DNA of 64,000 bases from Coenobita brevimanus (Eukaryota > Arthropoda > Malacostraca > Decapoda > Coenobitidae): NCBI GenBank assembly GCA_032717465.1, contig CM064670.1, positions 13,154,928 through 13,218,927 of the forward strand, in the 5' to 3' direction. Under the pieces are notes generated by a model. It searched no databases and was not told the DNA's origin. It saw nothing but the letters and a program-made list of their open reading frames with translations. Made by a program: the position numbers and the translations under genes. Of the stretch, positions 20,658 to 32,114 are shown one piece after another (the first letter of the stretch is position 1; every line of letters starts with the position of its first letter).

Positions 20658-20675
20658 GGTAGCATTAAGCCGTAA

Positions 20676-21320
20676 TCACGCCAACACTTTTTCTTCCAGA
20701 CGACTGGGACGGTTGGCAGTGGCCCAGTCGCCCAGGTACGGCTTACACGTTCGAATATTTAGTTTGGTCCACTGACCTTGCCACAGAAGATTTATTGATT
20801 TCTTTCTGAGAGAGAGACTCGACCGTAGATCACGAAGAGCGTCCCAAGTCTCCTTGAGCTCTACAGCCGACTTTGCAAGTAAGTCAGCCTGCTCATTGCC
20901 GTAGATGCGACAATGACCAGGCACCCAGATCAGTGTGAATGACTTGTTGCATGAATGCAACATATTAACGATGCGGCCCTGGATCTCGTGAGAGTCCGTA
21001 GTACAAGATGCCATTGCCTGAAGGGCTGATTTTGAATCTGAAAATAGGACAAATGAGTCATGCCTAGAACTGAGAGCACAGTCTATGGCTTTGTCAATAG
21101 CAAAAAGATCGGAGGTAAACACAGATGTATGAGTCAGCAACCAATACCTGAGGGCACATTCAGTCGACCATACACTTGCACCCACAGATTCACTCGACTT
21201 GGAACCGTCACTGTACAATTGGTGGGACCCCCAAGTGACGCACGATGATGTCACGAAACAAGTGAAGGACCTCTGTCTCCGGCGCCTTGGCCTTTGGTGC
21301 TGGGAGCCATGATACGTCAA
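20676..21320 (-). pseudogene. I-group ORF2 part 3: RNase H domain
   Basis: Encodes an RNase H that would degrade template RNA. It shows LYSDGSKSSESVGASVW (first Asp), SDLFAIDKAIDCAL (the expected TELFA-type Glu is Asp here), LFSDSKSALQAM (Asp) and LIWVPGHCRIYGNEQADLLA (His and Asp). The catalytic set is therefore largely present. It is followed by the conserved C-terminal tail with RTCKPYLGDWATANRPSRLE. Presence of RNase H places the element in the I group (I, Nimb, R1, LOA and relatives) rather than Jockey or CR1. Confidence 0.9.
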
Positions 21321-21376
21321 CGGTAAAGCCGGGTAGCTCCCAAGGCGCTATATTTTTTAACACCAACTTGTCACAG

Positions 21377-22200
21377 TCACTGAGGTCCACACCAAGCTCC
21401 TGAGTCAGTAAGTGGAGGCGAACGGCAAGTGGCCGACGCACCCCCCGCAGAAGGTGGTTGTATTGATGCAGGGGGGGTACGGGCCACATTGCCAATATTA
21501 CTTTTCCTAAATGTTCGTTGTCCATAGGACAAGGCCACGTGGTCACGACGAATACGGAGGGGAGGCACAGTCACCTCCACTTCCATACGAGCTACATGGG
21601 TACACCGGATGGCTCCAAGACACATTTGGAAACATTTATTCTGCAACACATCCAATCCTTTCAGTGTGGCATCAGATGCCGAGCCATACACCTGTGCACC
21701 ATAGACTAGCTTTGATCGAATAAGGGACTTATACACCATTAATAAAGATTTTCTGTCAGCACCCCATGTAGTACCTGCTAGGTACTTGAGGACATTTACT
21801 GATTTATCACAACGAGCAAGCAAATTATTAACATGAATTTTGAAGTTCAACCAACGATCAAAATGTATCCCAAAAACTTTACAGAATTGAAAAGGTACCG
21901 CCTGATTATCCAAAGTTAAGCACAAATTAGGTACGTTACGAGTAGTAAAAACTACAGCAGCACACTTAGGGACAGAAAACTTAAATCCCCACTGCAAGGC
22001 TCATTGGTGGACGGAGTCAAGGGCTGCTTGATCCGCCCAGCCGAAAATTGTGCATTATGGGAAGAGTGCCATATTGATCAATCGTCAGTGTACAGTAGAG
22101 CGAGTATTTAAGATTCCTCGGGATGGGAGCTGATGACAGAATATTATTGATCATAATGCTAAATAAAGTAGGACTAAGCACATTTCCCTGCGGCACCCCG
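21377..22200 (-). pseudogene. I-group ORF2 part 2: RT palm C motif and thumb
   Basis: After the frameshift, motif B reads NGVPQGNVLSPTLFSIMINN. The YADD catalytic box is degraded (Y-C-T, frameshift, then DD) near 22085. From 21997 the frame resumes with QWGFKFSVPKCAAVVFTTR, FCKVFGIHFDRWLNFKIHV, KSLLMVYKSLIRSKLVYGAQ and LQNKCFQMCLGAIRCTH, the standard thumb of this RT type. Broken catalytic centre: inactive. Confidence 0.85.
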
Positions 22201-24088
22201 TTTTCCTGGATAATATATCTGATGTTACATTACAGTGCAATTTGACAGAGAAAGTCCTGTCCCTTAAAAAATTTGAAATAAAAATAGGCAAATTTCCTCT
22301 TAAACCATAAGCATAGAGCTTCATTAGTATACCGTGTTGCCATGCCGTGTCATAGGCTTTATGGATGTCAAAGAACACCCCTATCATGAATTCCTTATTG
22401 GCAAATGCCTCTGCGGTACAATGCTCCAAATTCATTAAATGATCTAGTGAACTTCTATATTTACAGAAACCACATTGTTGATCATTTAACAAATTCTTCG
22501 TCTCTAGAACTTTAAGAAGCCTATTGTTTACCATTTGTTCCATTACCTTACATAGACAAGAAGTCAACACAATAGGACGAAATGAAGTGGGATTCATAAG
22601 ACGACCAGCCTCTTTGGGTATTGGTATGACGATCGCAAAGTGCCATGAGTTTGGGAACATTTGAGATGAACAAATCTCATTGTACAATGCTAACATCTTA
22701 ATCAGGTTGTCCTGATTAAGATGCTGGATCATACTGTACGTGATGGTGTCTGGTCCAGGGCTGGTGTCTTTACAGGATTTAAGGGCAAGGAGCAGTTCAT
22801 CTAGCATAAACTCTTGATTGTGTGGGGAGTCTATATCTTCTGTGGCAAAGTCTATTAACTGTAGCTCAGCTGTGTGTTTATGATGTTGAAAACACGGATC
22901 ATAATTGGCTGAGCTACTTACATGAGAAAAACTCCTGGCGAGGATGTTAGCAACGTCCACGGGCTCGTCATAGATGGTGTTATTCACCTGCAGGGTAGTG
23001 ACAGGAAAATATGGGCCTTTATTATTTAGTATTCTTATAGTGGACCAGACTTTACTTAATGGTGTAGTGCGAGTCACTGTGGACACAAAGGACTGCCAGG
23101 AGTCACGTTTGGCCCTTCTTATAATTCTCCTTGCCTCAGCCTGTGCCTGTTTGTATGCAATAAAATTTTTCTCAGTGGGCTGACTATAAAAAATCCTGTA
23201 TCTCCTATTGCGTTTCTTTAATGCTTGTTGGCAATCCGGCATCCACCAATGTGCTCTATGCTTCACATGAACCGTAGAAGTCTTGGGAATAGCAGCCTCA
23301 GCTGCATGTAATGTGGAAGTAGTTACTTTTTCGACCTTAACATCTATGGTCTCCCCAGATATATCTAAATTGGCGATCCTTGAGAAGGATCCCCAATCTG
23401 CTTTCTTGTAGTCAAATTTTGGAGGTGGAGGGTCCGAAACAATGTCGCATGTATAAGAAAGACAAATGGGTAAATGATCACTTCCCAAGGAGTCGTCATA
23501 AGGGTCCCATGAGAAATCTTGATGTATACCAGGGGAGGCCAGAGATAAGTCAATGGCCAAAAAGTTACCAGTACGATCATCTACACGAGTCGGTCTACCA
23601 TCGTTCAGAAGACAGAGGTTGGACTGTAGTAATAGGTCGGCAACTTGCTCCCCACGACCATCGATCCTCAAGCTACCCCATTGATAGTGATGGGTGTTAA
23701 AGTCGTCCAACACTAACTTATTCCCTGGAATATGTTCAACTAGTGAATTTAAAGCATCACTATTAATGGGGCCATGTGGAGGATAGTACAGAGAGCAAAT
23801 AGACAGATACGTGTTATTAAATTTTACTCTGCACGCAGCAGCTTCCAGAGTACAATTTAGAATCACTTCCATTTGTGGGTGTGATTTGTGTGTGTATATG
23901 GCAACTCTGTGATCTTCGTATCTTCTATACGAGTGATAGTGTTGGAACTGTGGAGGATCAGGATGATCCTCCAGGCGCGTCTCCTGTAAACAAACAACGT
24001 CTGGCCTGTGTATGGAAAGCAAGATTGCTATATTGTGTAATTTATTCCTAAGACCCCTACAATTCCACTGTAACACAGTGAATGCGGC
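22151..24088 (-). pseudogene. I-group ORF2 part 1: endonuclease, linker, RT fingers
   Basis: A long open frame (641 codons) starting near the end of ORF1; the first codon of the open stretch is not an ATG. The endonuclease has QWNCRGLRNKLHNI, VVCLQETRLEDHP (QET), LVLDDFNTHHYQW (GDFN-type, here DDFN) and SLGSDHLPICL (SDH catalytic pair present). RT follows: SCKDTSPGPDTITYSMI, NSWHFAIVIPIPKEAG, SFRPIVLTSCLCKVMEQMV, QQCGFCKYRSSLDHL and GVFFDIHKAYDTAWQHGIL (motif A). A frameshift near 22200, just before the VPQGNVLSP motif B, ends the frame. Confidence 0.9.
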
Positions 24089-24091
24089 GGT

Positions 24092-24360
24092 TTAAGATTT
24101 ACATTGGGGGCCAGTGTGCTGTGCCTTTTTTTGTTGCCCGCCAGCAGGCAAGCGACTACCGGGGGACCTTTCCTGGTACTTGTTCATGGAGACCTCCATA
24201 TTTTCGTCAATAACCAGGCTCCCAGACTCCACCGAGGAAGAGCTATTCTTTCTCTCCCTCACTTGACCAGGAGCGAGAAGGATATGAGGACGTGGCTGTT
24301 TAGTGAAGGTGGTCAAATTAATCTTGTCAGGCTTGTCAGACTTCGATTTTGGCCGCAATC
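24092..24360 (-). pseudogene. I-group element: C-terminal piece of ORF1
   Basis: About 90 codons rich in Lys, Ser and Pro, ending GGQQKKAQHTGPQCKS just upstream of ORF2. By position this is the 3' end of ORF1 (the RNA-binding protein in this group). No zinc knuckle remains because the element is truncated at the insertion boundary. Assignment rests on position only. Confidence 0.45.
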
Positions 24361-24361
24361 T

Positions 24362-24707
24362 GTGATAATGACCAATCACAGCTTATATACAACTGACTCG
24401 GTGCTTAATTTGTATGATGAGGATTTGAAACAGATGGGTCGTGTCTGAACCATTTTCACAGGACTCCATGATAACATAGTAGTCTATGTTATAATACATG
24501 CTATATATGTTACGAAAGCATAATAGAGGTATTTTGCAGGTGAATAGCATGGAAATGATTTGTATCCAGTTTCATTGTCTCAACATTCACCTCGTAGCTC
24601 AGTACCAAACTTCCGCTCACGGTTGTCTGTTCGCTGGCCCTCTCTCTAACCCTGACTTCCACTTCCTTCCACAGAGGAGGGTACAGAAACTTTGGTGTGT
24701 GGGTGTA
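24362..24707 (+). repeat. Right TSD and module S, copy 2
   Basis: Begins with the TSD GTGATA (24362-24367) and continues AATGACCAATCACAGCTTAT, matching 15350 onward. It ends GTGTGTGGGTGTACATTAGG, where module Q begins. Confidence 0.85.
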
Positions 24708-26032
24708 CATTAGGCCAGTGTGAATAAACATTTCAGAACATCAATCTCAGTTCCCAACATCATAATTCGAATGTTTTCCATCATACAGAAAAATGTTATT
24801 AGAAGTTATGATAGAGAATTTCATCAGCTTTCTAATGAGAACTGTCCGGTTGTGACTGAGAAAATAGCCAAAAACTGAATGCCATAAAAAAAAAAAAAGA
24901 TTTTTGTTCAGGGAGCTCTGCTGCAAAAGTTTTCGCGCACATGTTATGCTTTTATTTCATATTCTTGTGTAGAATTTCGCGAGCTTTCTCATGGTACCCG
25001 CAGATTTTTGATACGCCTCATAGTTTGCGAGTAAATCGCAAAAAACTACTGGCTACTCACGGCCTTGCTGCACTTTCGTCATGTGCACACAATAACCGTT
25101 ATATTCCCGCCTACATAACAACGACTTTTCATCAGAGATATTACATTGTTATGTCCTGTACATATGTAGAATTCACTGATCTGTATCATGGTTCTTACAG
25201 GATATCGATATGTCCAATACTTTTTGAGGAAATGGATGACGAACAGAATACTCCTTCGAGTGCTGCATGGTTTTACCACAAGTGAGAAAAAACACTCTCT
25301 TCCCCTGCCTTTACCTAAAAAGAATATGCTCCCAAAGGCTTATATTTTGGTTATGTACATATGTAGAATTCACTGATCTATATCATGGTTCTTACAGGAA
25401 ATCGATACGACCAAAACTTTTCGAGCAAATGGACGACAAACGTAGACTACTCCTCTGAAAGCTGCATAGTTTTACTGCAAATGAGAAAAAAACACTGTTC
25501 CCCCGCCTTTACCTAAAAAATATACTCTCAAAGGCTTATATTTTGGATACGAACATACGTAGAATTCACTGATCTTCACCATGGTTCTTACAGGAAATCG
25601 GTATGTCCAACAGTTTTCGAGTAAATGGATGACAAACGCAGAATACTCCTCCTCACCTGCAAGCGAGATAAAAACACTCTCTTTCCCTGCCTCACCCACA
25701 ACTACATATTTTTGCTCGTTAAGTTTTATTATTTTCTTTTTTTACTCAAAGTATACATGTAAAATATCATAGGCTTTTTGATAGTGTTATCAGAAACTTG
25801 ACATGACCACTAGTTTTTTTGCTAGGTACTGATGCTGAAGATGAACTTTCTTCCATCTCATATGTGTATATATAAAAAAAAAATTGTTATTTGTGTAAAA
25901 AATAAAGAAATATAGAAATAGGTCGGCATACAAAGCAACAAAATATGGATACCTCACTTCCTCCAGAGGTGTTGAGATGCTGGCAGGACCTTGAAAGGTT
26001 TGAAGATGAGGAGTTATGTAGTGTATGAGCAT

Positions 26033-26063
<31 letters not shown>

Positions 26064-26380
26064 GTGTATTTTGTTCCCTCCTCCTCACACTACATTTGCC
26101 TAACATATGCGATGCACACAACAGACTTCTCCACGAACATTCACTGCACGACATATGTATATATATGTTGCTGTGTGGCGTACTTCTTGTCCCTGATCCT
26201 TGTGCTAGGTTTTCACTAAGGCAGTCAATGCACGCAATATTTCTCAGTGAACACTCGCTGCACTATTTTATATGTATGTTTCACACTAAACCATATGCAA
26301 TATAGCACTGTCTGAGATTGGTATAACACCTATTCACTGAAGTCTGTGATTGTGTGGCGTATTTGTTGTCTCTGTTACTT
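24708..26380 (+). repeat. Module Q, copy 2 (uninterrupted)
   Basis: The reference for the copy at 8571-12440. It contains three tandem 196-197-bp units starting at 25167, 25363 and 25560 (TAGAATTCACTGATC, TGGTTCTTACAGGA) and (TG)n at 26038-26063 where copy 1 carries CR1-A. Short frames are not conserved as protein between the copies. Confidence 0.8.
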
Positions 26381-27165
26381 GCGCTAGGTTTGTGCTGTCA
26401 GTCAATGCACACAATATTTCTCGATGAGCAATAGCTGCACTATTTTATATGTATATTTCACACAAAACCATATGCAATATAAAACACTATCACATGATTC
26501 CATCCCAATCTCCTCTATAATTCCCTTCCCAACTCTATGGTGTATGTGACCGCCTGTTCCCTCAGCGACTGTGGAATATCTCTATGGTGTATATAATGCC
26601 TGTTATGGTAGGTCAGTTATTTCACTAATCCAGATACTATATGTTTCACAAATATAAGTATTGGCTTCACTATAAAGGTAAAATACTCACATTATTTATG
26701 GGCAGGGTGAAGCAGAGTGGAAACCCCGCTATAACAAACCAGACTCCTGCCTCTAGGCTTAATGGCTGATAACGGGTCCCAGTGCATTACAGACAATATA
26801 TCTATGTTCCATGGACACAATCACTTCACAGTTGAATTAAAAAAAACACTGTACAATCACAATATTTCAATAATGGCTTCTGCCTTGGGTGGGAAGGGGA
26901 AAATGGTGGATTTAAAGGGACGACTGACAGTAGTGTTACCCTTCAGCCCAGCTGGTTGTGAGATACTGAGGTTTTTCTGCTGTGCATTGTCTCATCAGAG
27001 CAGCCACAGTGTTACCAAGTGTTTACCTCAGAAGAGGGACACAAATTGGCCAAAAACTTTATTTTTTAGCGATTTATTTTTCTGCTTAACAACGCAGTTC
27101 ACATCTACGTTTATGCCGCAAACCACAAAGAACGCGATTCGCGTCACCGTGCCTGGGAGGGTCGA
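26380..27165 (+). repeat. Module T
   Basis: Inverted match to 15925-16750, covering about 800 bp. The frame at 26762-27325 (187 codons) has no counterpart in the other copy and no known domain, so I do not treat it as a gene. Confidence 0.75.
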
Positions 27166-27174
27166 ATTTAATTG

Positions 27175-29232
27175 TTCTAGTTTTCATCAGTGTTTAGATC
27201 CCATAAGCTTTGTGCCCATCTTGTTGTGGCCCTATGTACTGTACATTCTTGATCTTATCTATGTGTTTTTTGTGATGTGGATTCCAGACTATGGATGCAT
27301 ACTTCAGAGTTGGTCTAATGCATGATGTTATTATCTTCTCAGCATGTCTTCATTTATAAATGTGAGTGCAACTCTCATATTAGCAGACAGTGTGTACTTG
27401 TTCCATACTTTCTCATTGATGTGGTCAGCCTGGGATAGTCTGTATTGATAATCATTCCTAGTTCCTTCTCCTTTTCTTAGATGTGTAGGGTTGAACTTCC
27501 TAGCTTATAATCCCAGTCTGGTCTTTTTTCATTTTTACCAAACTTGATTACATGAGATTTGTCCACACTGAATTCCATTTGCCATCTACTGCTCCATTCA
27601 TAAAGCTTATTTAATTCTTCTTGTAGGTCTCTGCAAAAGCCTGTGTTTGTATTTCTCCTTTGTATTTTTGCATCATCAGTAAACATATTTAAATATGATT
27701 GCTTTCATTTCCAGTGTTTCTGTCAGTGTCATTTACATATACTAAAAACAAAATTGTTGCCAGCACTGAGCCCTGTGGGACTCCACTAGTCACTTCTCTC
27801 CATGATGAGTAGTTTCCTCTTAGTACTGTTCTCATTTCCCTTTTTTCTGATAAAGTCTTGAATCGAACAGTACAGATTACCTTGGTTTCCTCCTTGATGG
27901 TAAAGTTTCCATAAAAGTCTTTGGTGTGGTACTCTGTCACATGCCTTCTTGAAGTCCAAACAGATGCCATCTACCCATCTTTCTCTCTTCTGTAGTGTTT
28001 CTACAACTCTATAATAGTAGCTAATAGATTGGTAACATGATTTTCCCTTTCTAAAACTGAACTGTCTTTCTCTTATCATACTGTGTTTTTCCGAATGATT
28101 TACCCAAATTTTTTGTATCAGCTTTTCTATTATCTTACTAATGTTGCTGGTCAGTGATACTGGTCGGTAGTTAAGTAGATTTTGTCTATTTCCTTTCTTG
28201 AAGAGGGGACCAATGTTTGCTTCCAAGTATCAGATAGTTTACCTTGTCTTAAGGATTCCTTGAATATTAAATGTATTGTTCTACTTAACTCTTCTGTACA
28301 TTCATGAAATACCTGACCTGAAATATGGCTAGGAGTATTTGCCTTTCCTTTGTCTAATTTACTCAACTCGTCCTGGACGTCTTGTTCCGATATGTGTATA
28401 TATTTTAATATGTGTGGGCATACTTGTTCCTTTTCATCTCTCTCAAATCTACTTTCTTCTGTAAAAACTGATTAGAATTTTTTGTTTAGTACTTCACAAA
28501 TATCTTCAATGATATAGATTTTCCCCTCATCCATGATGGACTGTATTTTATCTATGACTTTGGTTTTGCTTCGTATATAGCTGTAAAACTCCTTCAGTTG
28601 AGCAGTATTTTTATTTATAATGCATTCCTCAAACTGTATTTGAGCTTCTCTCATTTTTGTGCAATAAGTACTTGCTTATTTATAATATGCCCTCTCACAG
28701 TTGTGTTGTTTGTATGTAATGCACAGCAAATCTATTTTCTCTTCTGCTTTCTTACATTCGGTATTAAACCATTCTTCATCGTTATTTTTGTTTCTTTGTG
28801 CTGTGGGATATAAATTTTGGGCTCCTGTTTTGTAAAACTCACATTATTTTCTGTATATATAACAATCACATCTTGTCCTCTAAGCTTCTTTTCCCAGTCT
28901 ATTTTTGTAGTGTACAGTACATCCTTAGGTCATAATAGTTGCCCTTTTTGTAGTTTAGGCTCTTTTTGTAACTCTCATTACCACTAACTATATCATATGC
29001 TATCCTGAACTTGCAATTTTAGTACTGCATGGTGGTTTTTACCAAAAGGAGGATGATTAATTTTTGTTTTCAGTTTCATTTTCCTGTCTAGCAAATATAA
29101 GATCCAATAATAATGGTTCTTCTGGTCCTCTTTTTGTGGTGTTTTCCTTTACATGATGTGTTAGGAAAAACTCCTGTATAAGATCCAGGAACTTTTGACC
29201 CAACAGCTTTCATAGCTTCGTACATATAGAGT
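27175..29232 (-). mobile_element. CR1-A copy 3 (no 3' end, interrupted by LTR element)
   Basis: Minus-strand CR1-A covering the endonuclease C-terminus (LLDLIF-type box and HHAVL near 29040-29120), linker, RT and thumb. Visible RT motifs are QEELSKLDKGKAN-like, NIGPLFKKGNRQNLLNYRPV, CLDFKKACDRVPHQRLL, GVPQGSVLATILFLVYVND and MFTDDAKIQRR, with catalytic FADD mutated to FTDD. Several frameshifts; more diverged than the other copies. Its last ~330 bp are absent at the junction with module T. On the left the endonuclease is cut at 29234 by the G1 LTR. Confidence 0.8.
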
Positions 29233-29234
29233 AT

Positions 29235-30363
29235 TGTCACGAATTCACGCAAGAGTATTTTTATAAATTCGTGACATTGTACTTTAATGAGAAAACCACG
29301 AACTCTAGTGGAATTCCCAATGGGCGTCACTCAGTTCAACCGTCCTCGTATTCACTTCGATCGGGATGGTTTTCAGGACATTTGTCACTGTTTCACAAGT
29401 GATCATTCTTATCCACGACATTAGTGCTTTCACTGAGTGATTTATTGTGAGACTATATCGTTCACCTTTTTTCCGTTGACAGTTGAAGTTAAGCCATGCC
29501 CTACTTTCGGCGAAAACGGCCATCTCTCGCCCCCTTTCATAGTTTGAAGTCAGTCAGCTTTGAGTTGCCTCGAGGATAGGACCGTTTGTGCCCAGCGTAC
29601 AGCAGCACCTCCAATGTACAGCGAGTTCCTGAATCTCCACCTAGACGGTGAATTGGCGAAGCGGGCTTACAGCGAATAGCAGCGTTTTGATGTTCATCAA
29701 ATGCGCCCAGACTTTCGCTTCGGCTCCCCTCCACTGACCAGTATTTTTGTTCATTTTTCTAGGCTTAAGTTTACTTAGCTTTTGAATGAGCAAGTGAGTG
29801 TATTCTCCTTGTTATTTTGCATTCATTTTTGAGATTCATGTAATGTAAATTTATTTCATTGTAATCAATAAATTTACAGTTCTTTCTTTGGCTTAATGTA
29901 ATCAGACTCGTGTTTTATTTCTCCACATTAAGCTTAATTTAGTTGCCGCTCCTAGTTTGCACAAACACTTTACAGTATTCATAACTGGTACTTAGGCCAG
30001 TTCTTTTGTATCAAATTTAAATCTGTTGTGCCAGCCAAGAGTTAAGCATCGTCAAGAACCTGTTTATTATTATTAGCATTAGTTATTGATTGTCAGGGGT
30101 GGAGTCACTTTCTCGAGGGGCTAACAGTATTACAAACAGCACTGATGAGTAATTAGTCTCTGCTGTGTACTGTTGAGAAAGTTTATAAATTCTCATCTTT
30201 AGAGAATCGGCGAAGTACTGTAAACCGGCATAAAGTAAAACTTACTGCTTGATTTTCACAAGTCAGTTCCTTGTCTCTACTTTCAATTAACATCCCATTT
30301 GGGATACATGGCGTCTGGCAATGAATGAATGAAATGAATATTTTTTCACATCCCCCTATGACA
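29235..30363 (+). repeat. 5' LTR of Gypsy-type element G1
   Basis: Starts TGTCACG and ends TATGACA, giving TG...CA with inverted TGTCA/TGACA tips, 1,129 bp. It is followed two bases later by a primer-binding site. A candidate poly(A) signal AATAAA lies near 29868. No second copy was found downstream, so the LTR call rests on the tips, the PBS and the gag that follows. 30295-30345 may be a small secondary insertion (see findings). Confidence 0.65.
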
Positions 30364-30365
30364 TC

Positions 30366-30381
30366 TGGCGACCTCGCCAGG
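30366..30381 (+). promoter_or_regulatory. Primer-binding site of G1
   Basis: TGGCGACCTCGCCAGG begins with TGG, complementary to a tRNA CCA end; the matching tRNA would end GAGGTCGCCA. G2 has the same first ten bases at the same place. Confidence 0.7.
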
Positions 30382-30698
30382 ATATTAACTCCTAGCTCTA
30401 AAGTTATTAATGAGATAATACCCACTCACTCACACCTAGGTATTTATCATTAAAGTCTATAGGCACTATCTTACTGGTGGTTATTGATTCATTTCTATTA
30501 ATTTTGTGTAATAGTTTTCCCAGTCATTTGCCTTTTTTTTTTTTTTTTTTTAATTTCTTTCTTTACCAGTTTAACTAGATAAAACTGGTCACCACCAACC
30601 TGTGCCTATATTCTTTACTTTTGATTATTAGCATTTCTCTGCAAAATAGCCGTCAGTACTCAGTCTTTAGTCTACTCAACCTTAGTTGAGTTAGGATT

Positions 30699-32114
30699 AT
30701 GGCTACTAAAATATATGTACAGGAAGCCAAAGATATGGGGCTTACTGACCCCGAACAAATAAAGGAATACTGTATGTGCTCTCTCGGTTTAGCTACGAGC
30801 AGCAATGTGAGAATGATGCTCATGAAGAGCGTCGAATTCAGCGTGAGGAATGCGAGAGAACGTGAACACGAGCGAGAACAACACGAAAGAGAACGTGAAA
30901 ACGAGCGAGAACAACGACTGAGAGAACGTGAATACGAGCTAGAACAACGAGAGAGAGAACGAGAACATGGACGTGCCAAGCGTGAGGCACGTGAGAAACA
31001 TGAACTTGAGATGTTGAAGCTCAAGCGAGACTCCTTGGCTTCAGACACATCTGGTGCAGCTAACCCAAGCTCCATGAGCGCTCTCCCTGCACATGTTCTG
31101 GCGACCCCACACATCAAGCTTCCTCCATACAAGGAAGGCGAGCGAATCGAGCCATTCATAGCTCATTTCGAAGACATGGCTCAGCTGTACCAGCTGGATG
31201 AGGCAGCTAAGTGGCTCCAGTTTCTTAGCTTGTTTGAGGGCCCTGCCTTCGATATTCTTCACAGAATTCGTGGAGACAATCTCACGTATGAGATGATGAA
31301 GGCTGCACTCGTCAAAGAGTACGATCTCGCAGTTGACGACGCCGGGAGTCAGTTTATGAGGGTGTGTCTACAAGAAACGGAGACTGCTGTTCAGTTTCTT
31401 GATTGGCTTACTGCTTACTTAGATGAGTGGATGGAGAAAGATGAAACTCCTCCCACGCGAGAGGGGATAATTGACCTTATGCTGCACACGCAGCTAGAAA
31501 AGTTATGGCCTGCTGAGCTTGTGGGTCAGCTTAAGATCTGCCAGGTAAGTGATGCCAGCCAAATGGTGGAGAAGGCTGATGTATTCTTCATTGCCAATGG
31601 GTATCAAGCTCGTAAGCAACACACCTGGAACAGGAAAGCTGACAAATCTGGGAAACTGTCTCAGACTGAACCCCAGCATCAAGGCCGTTCTCAAAATAAT
31701 GGCCAAAGTCCAAACAAACCACAGAAGAAGGACCAGGGGCAAAATACCCAGAAACCTGAGTGGAAGCAGTACGACAAGTACCCTAATCAGCAGCAGTATC
31801 AGCCACACAATCGACCGTTGGGACTATCCTTTTCAGCACCAGCCCCAGTGTATCGGAGGGAGGAGGCGAACGCAGCCTTCATTCCTCAACAGCAGTACGG
31901 TGGTGTCGTCCCTAGCAGCACAGGTACTTCCCCACAGTTCATTAGTCCTCCAGTGACAGTGAGCCCTCCTTCACAGGTGGTCAATGCTCCATCTCCCCAG
32001 ACAGTGAGTACGACCCCTCAGGTATCTAATTCTCAGGGCACCATGTTTGCCGCATCATTCTCAGCAGCCTCATCAGTGGCTGGCTACTTCCTCCACAGGC
32101 CCTCCCACAAGTAA
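30699..32114 (+). CDS. G1 Gag (SCAN-like retrotransposon capsid)
   Basis: An intact 471-codon frame starting at ATG 30699. Residues 50-110 are a highly charged coiled-coil stretch made of EREHEREQ-type repeats. Residues 135-290 resemble the SCAN/retrotransposon capsid fold (KLPPYKEGERIEPFIAHFED, then WLQFLSLFEGPAFDI and TETAVQFLDWLTAYLDEW). The C-terminal third is Gln/Pro/Asn-rich and disordered. A CCHC zinc knuckle is not visible. Gag would form the particle packaging element RNA. It overlaps the next frame by about 68 bp, so pol expression would need frameshifting. Nothing is truncated, in contrast to pol. Confidence 0.8.
   Translation: MATKIYVQEAKDMGLTDPEQIKEYCMCSLGLATSSNVRMMLMKSVEFSVRNAREREHEREQHERERENEREQRLREREYELEQREREREHGRAKREAREKHELEMLKLKRDSLASDTSGAANPSSMSALPAHVLATPHIKLPPYKEGERIEPFIAHFEDMAQLYQLDEAAKWLQFLSLFEGPAFDILHRIRGDNLTYEMMKAALVKEYDLAVDDAGSQFMRVCLQETETAVQFLDWLTAYLDEWMEKDETPPTREGIIDLMLHTQLEKLWPAELVGQLKICQVSDASQMVEKADVFFIANGYQARKQHTWNRKADKSGKLSQTEPQHQGRSQNNGQSPNKPQKKDQGQNTQKPEWKQYDKYPNQQQYQPHNRPLGLSFSAPAPVYRREEANAAFIPQQQYGGVVPSSTGTSPQFISPPVTVSPPSQVVNAPSPQTVSTTPQVSNSQGTMFAASFSAASSVAGYFLHRPSHK

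Larger units (their letters stand above)
19517..24361 (-). mobile_element. I-group non-LTR retrotransposon with RNase H
   Basis: A 4.85-kb minus-strand insertion between module G and module S. It has ORF1 remnant, endonuclease, RT, RNase H, C-terminal cysteine motif, an ~880-bp 3' UTR and an A-rich 3' end at 19517-19550. The TSD is GTGATA (19511-19516 and 24362-24367). Removing the insertion rejoins module G to S exactly as at 15340-15360. It is 5'-truncated in ORF1. Confidence 0.9.

Noticed and set aside
26762..27325. 187-codon frame in module T with hydrophobic C-terminus
   Set aside because: Not conserved in the inverted copy at 15925-16750, which has stops; the C-terminal part reads antisense to CR1-A.
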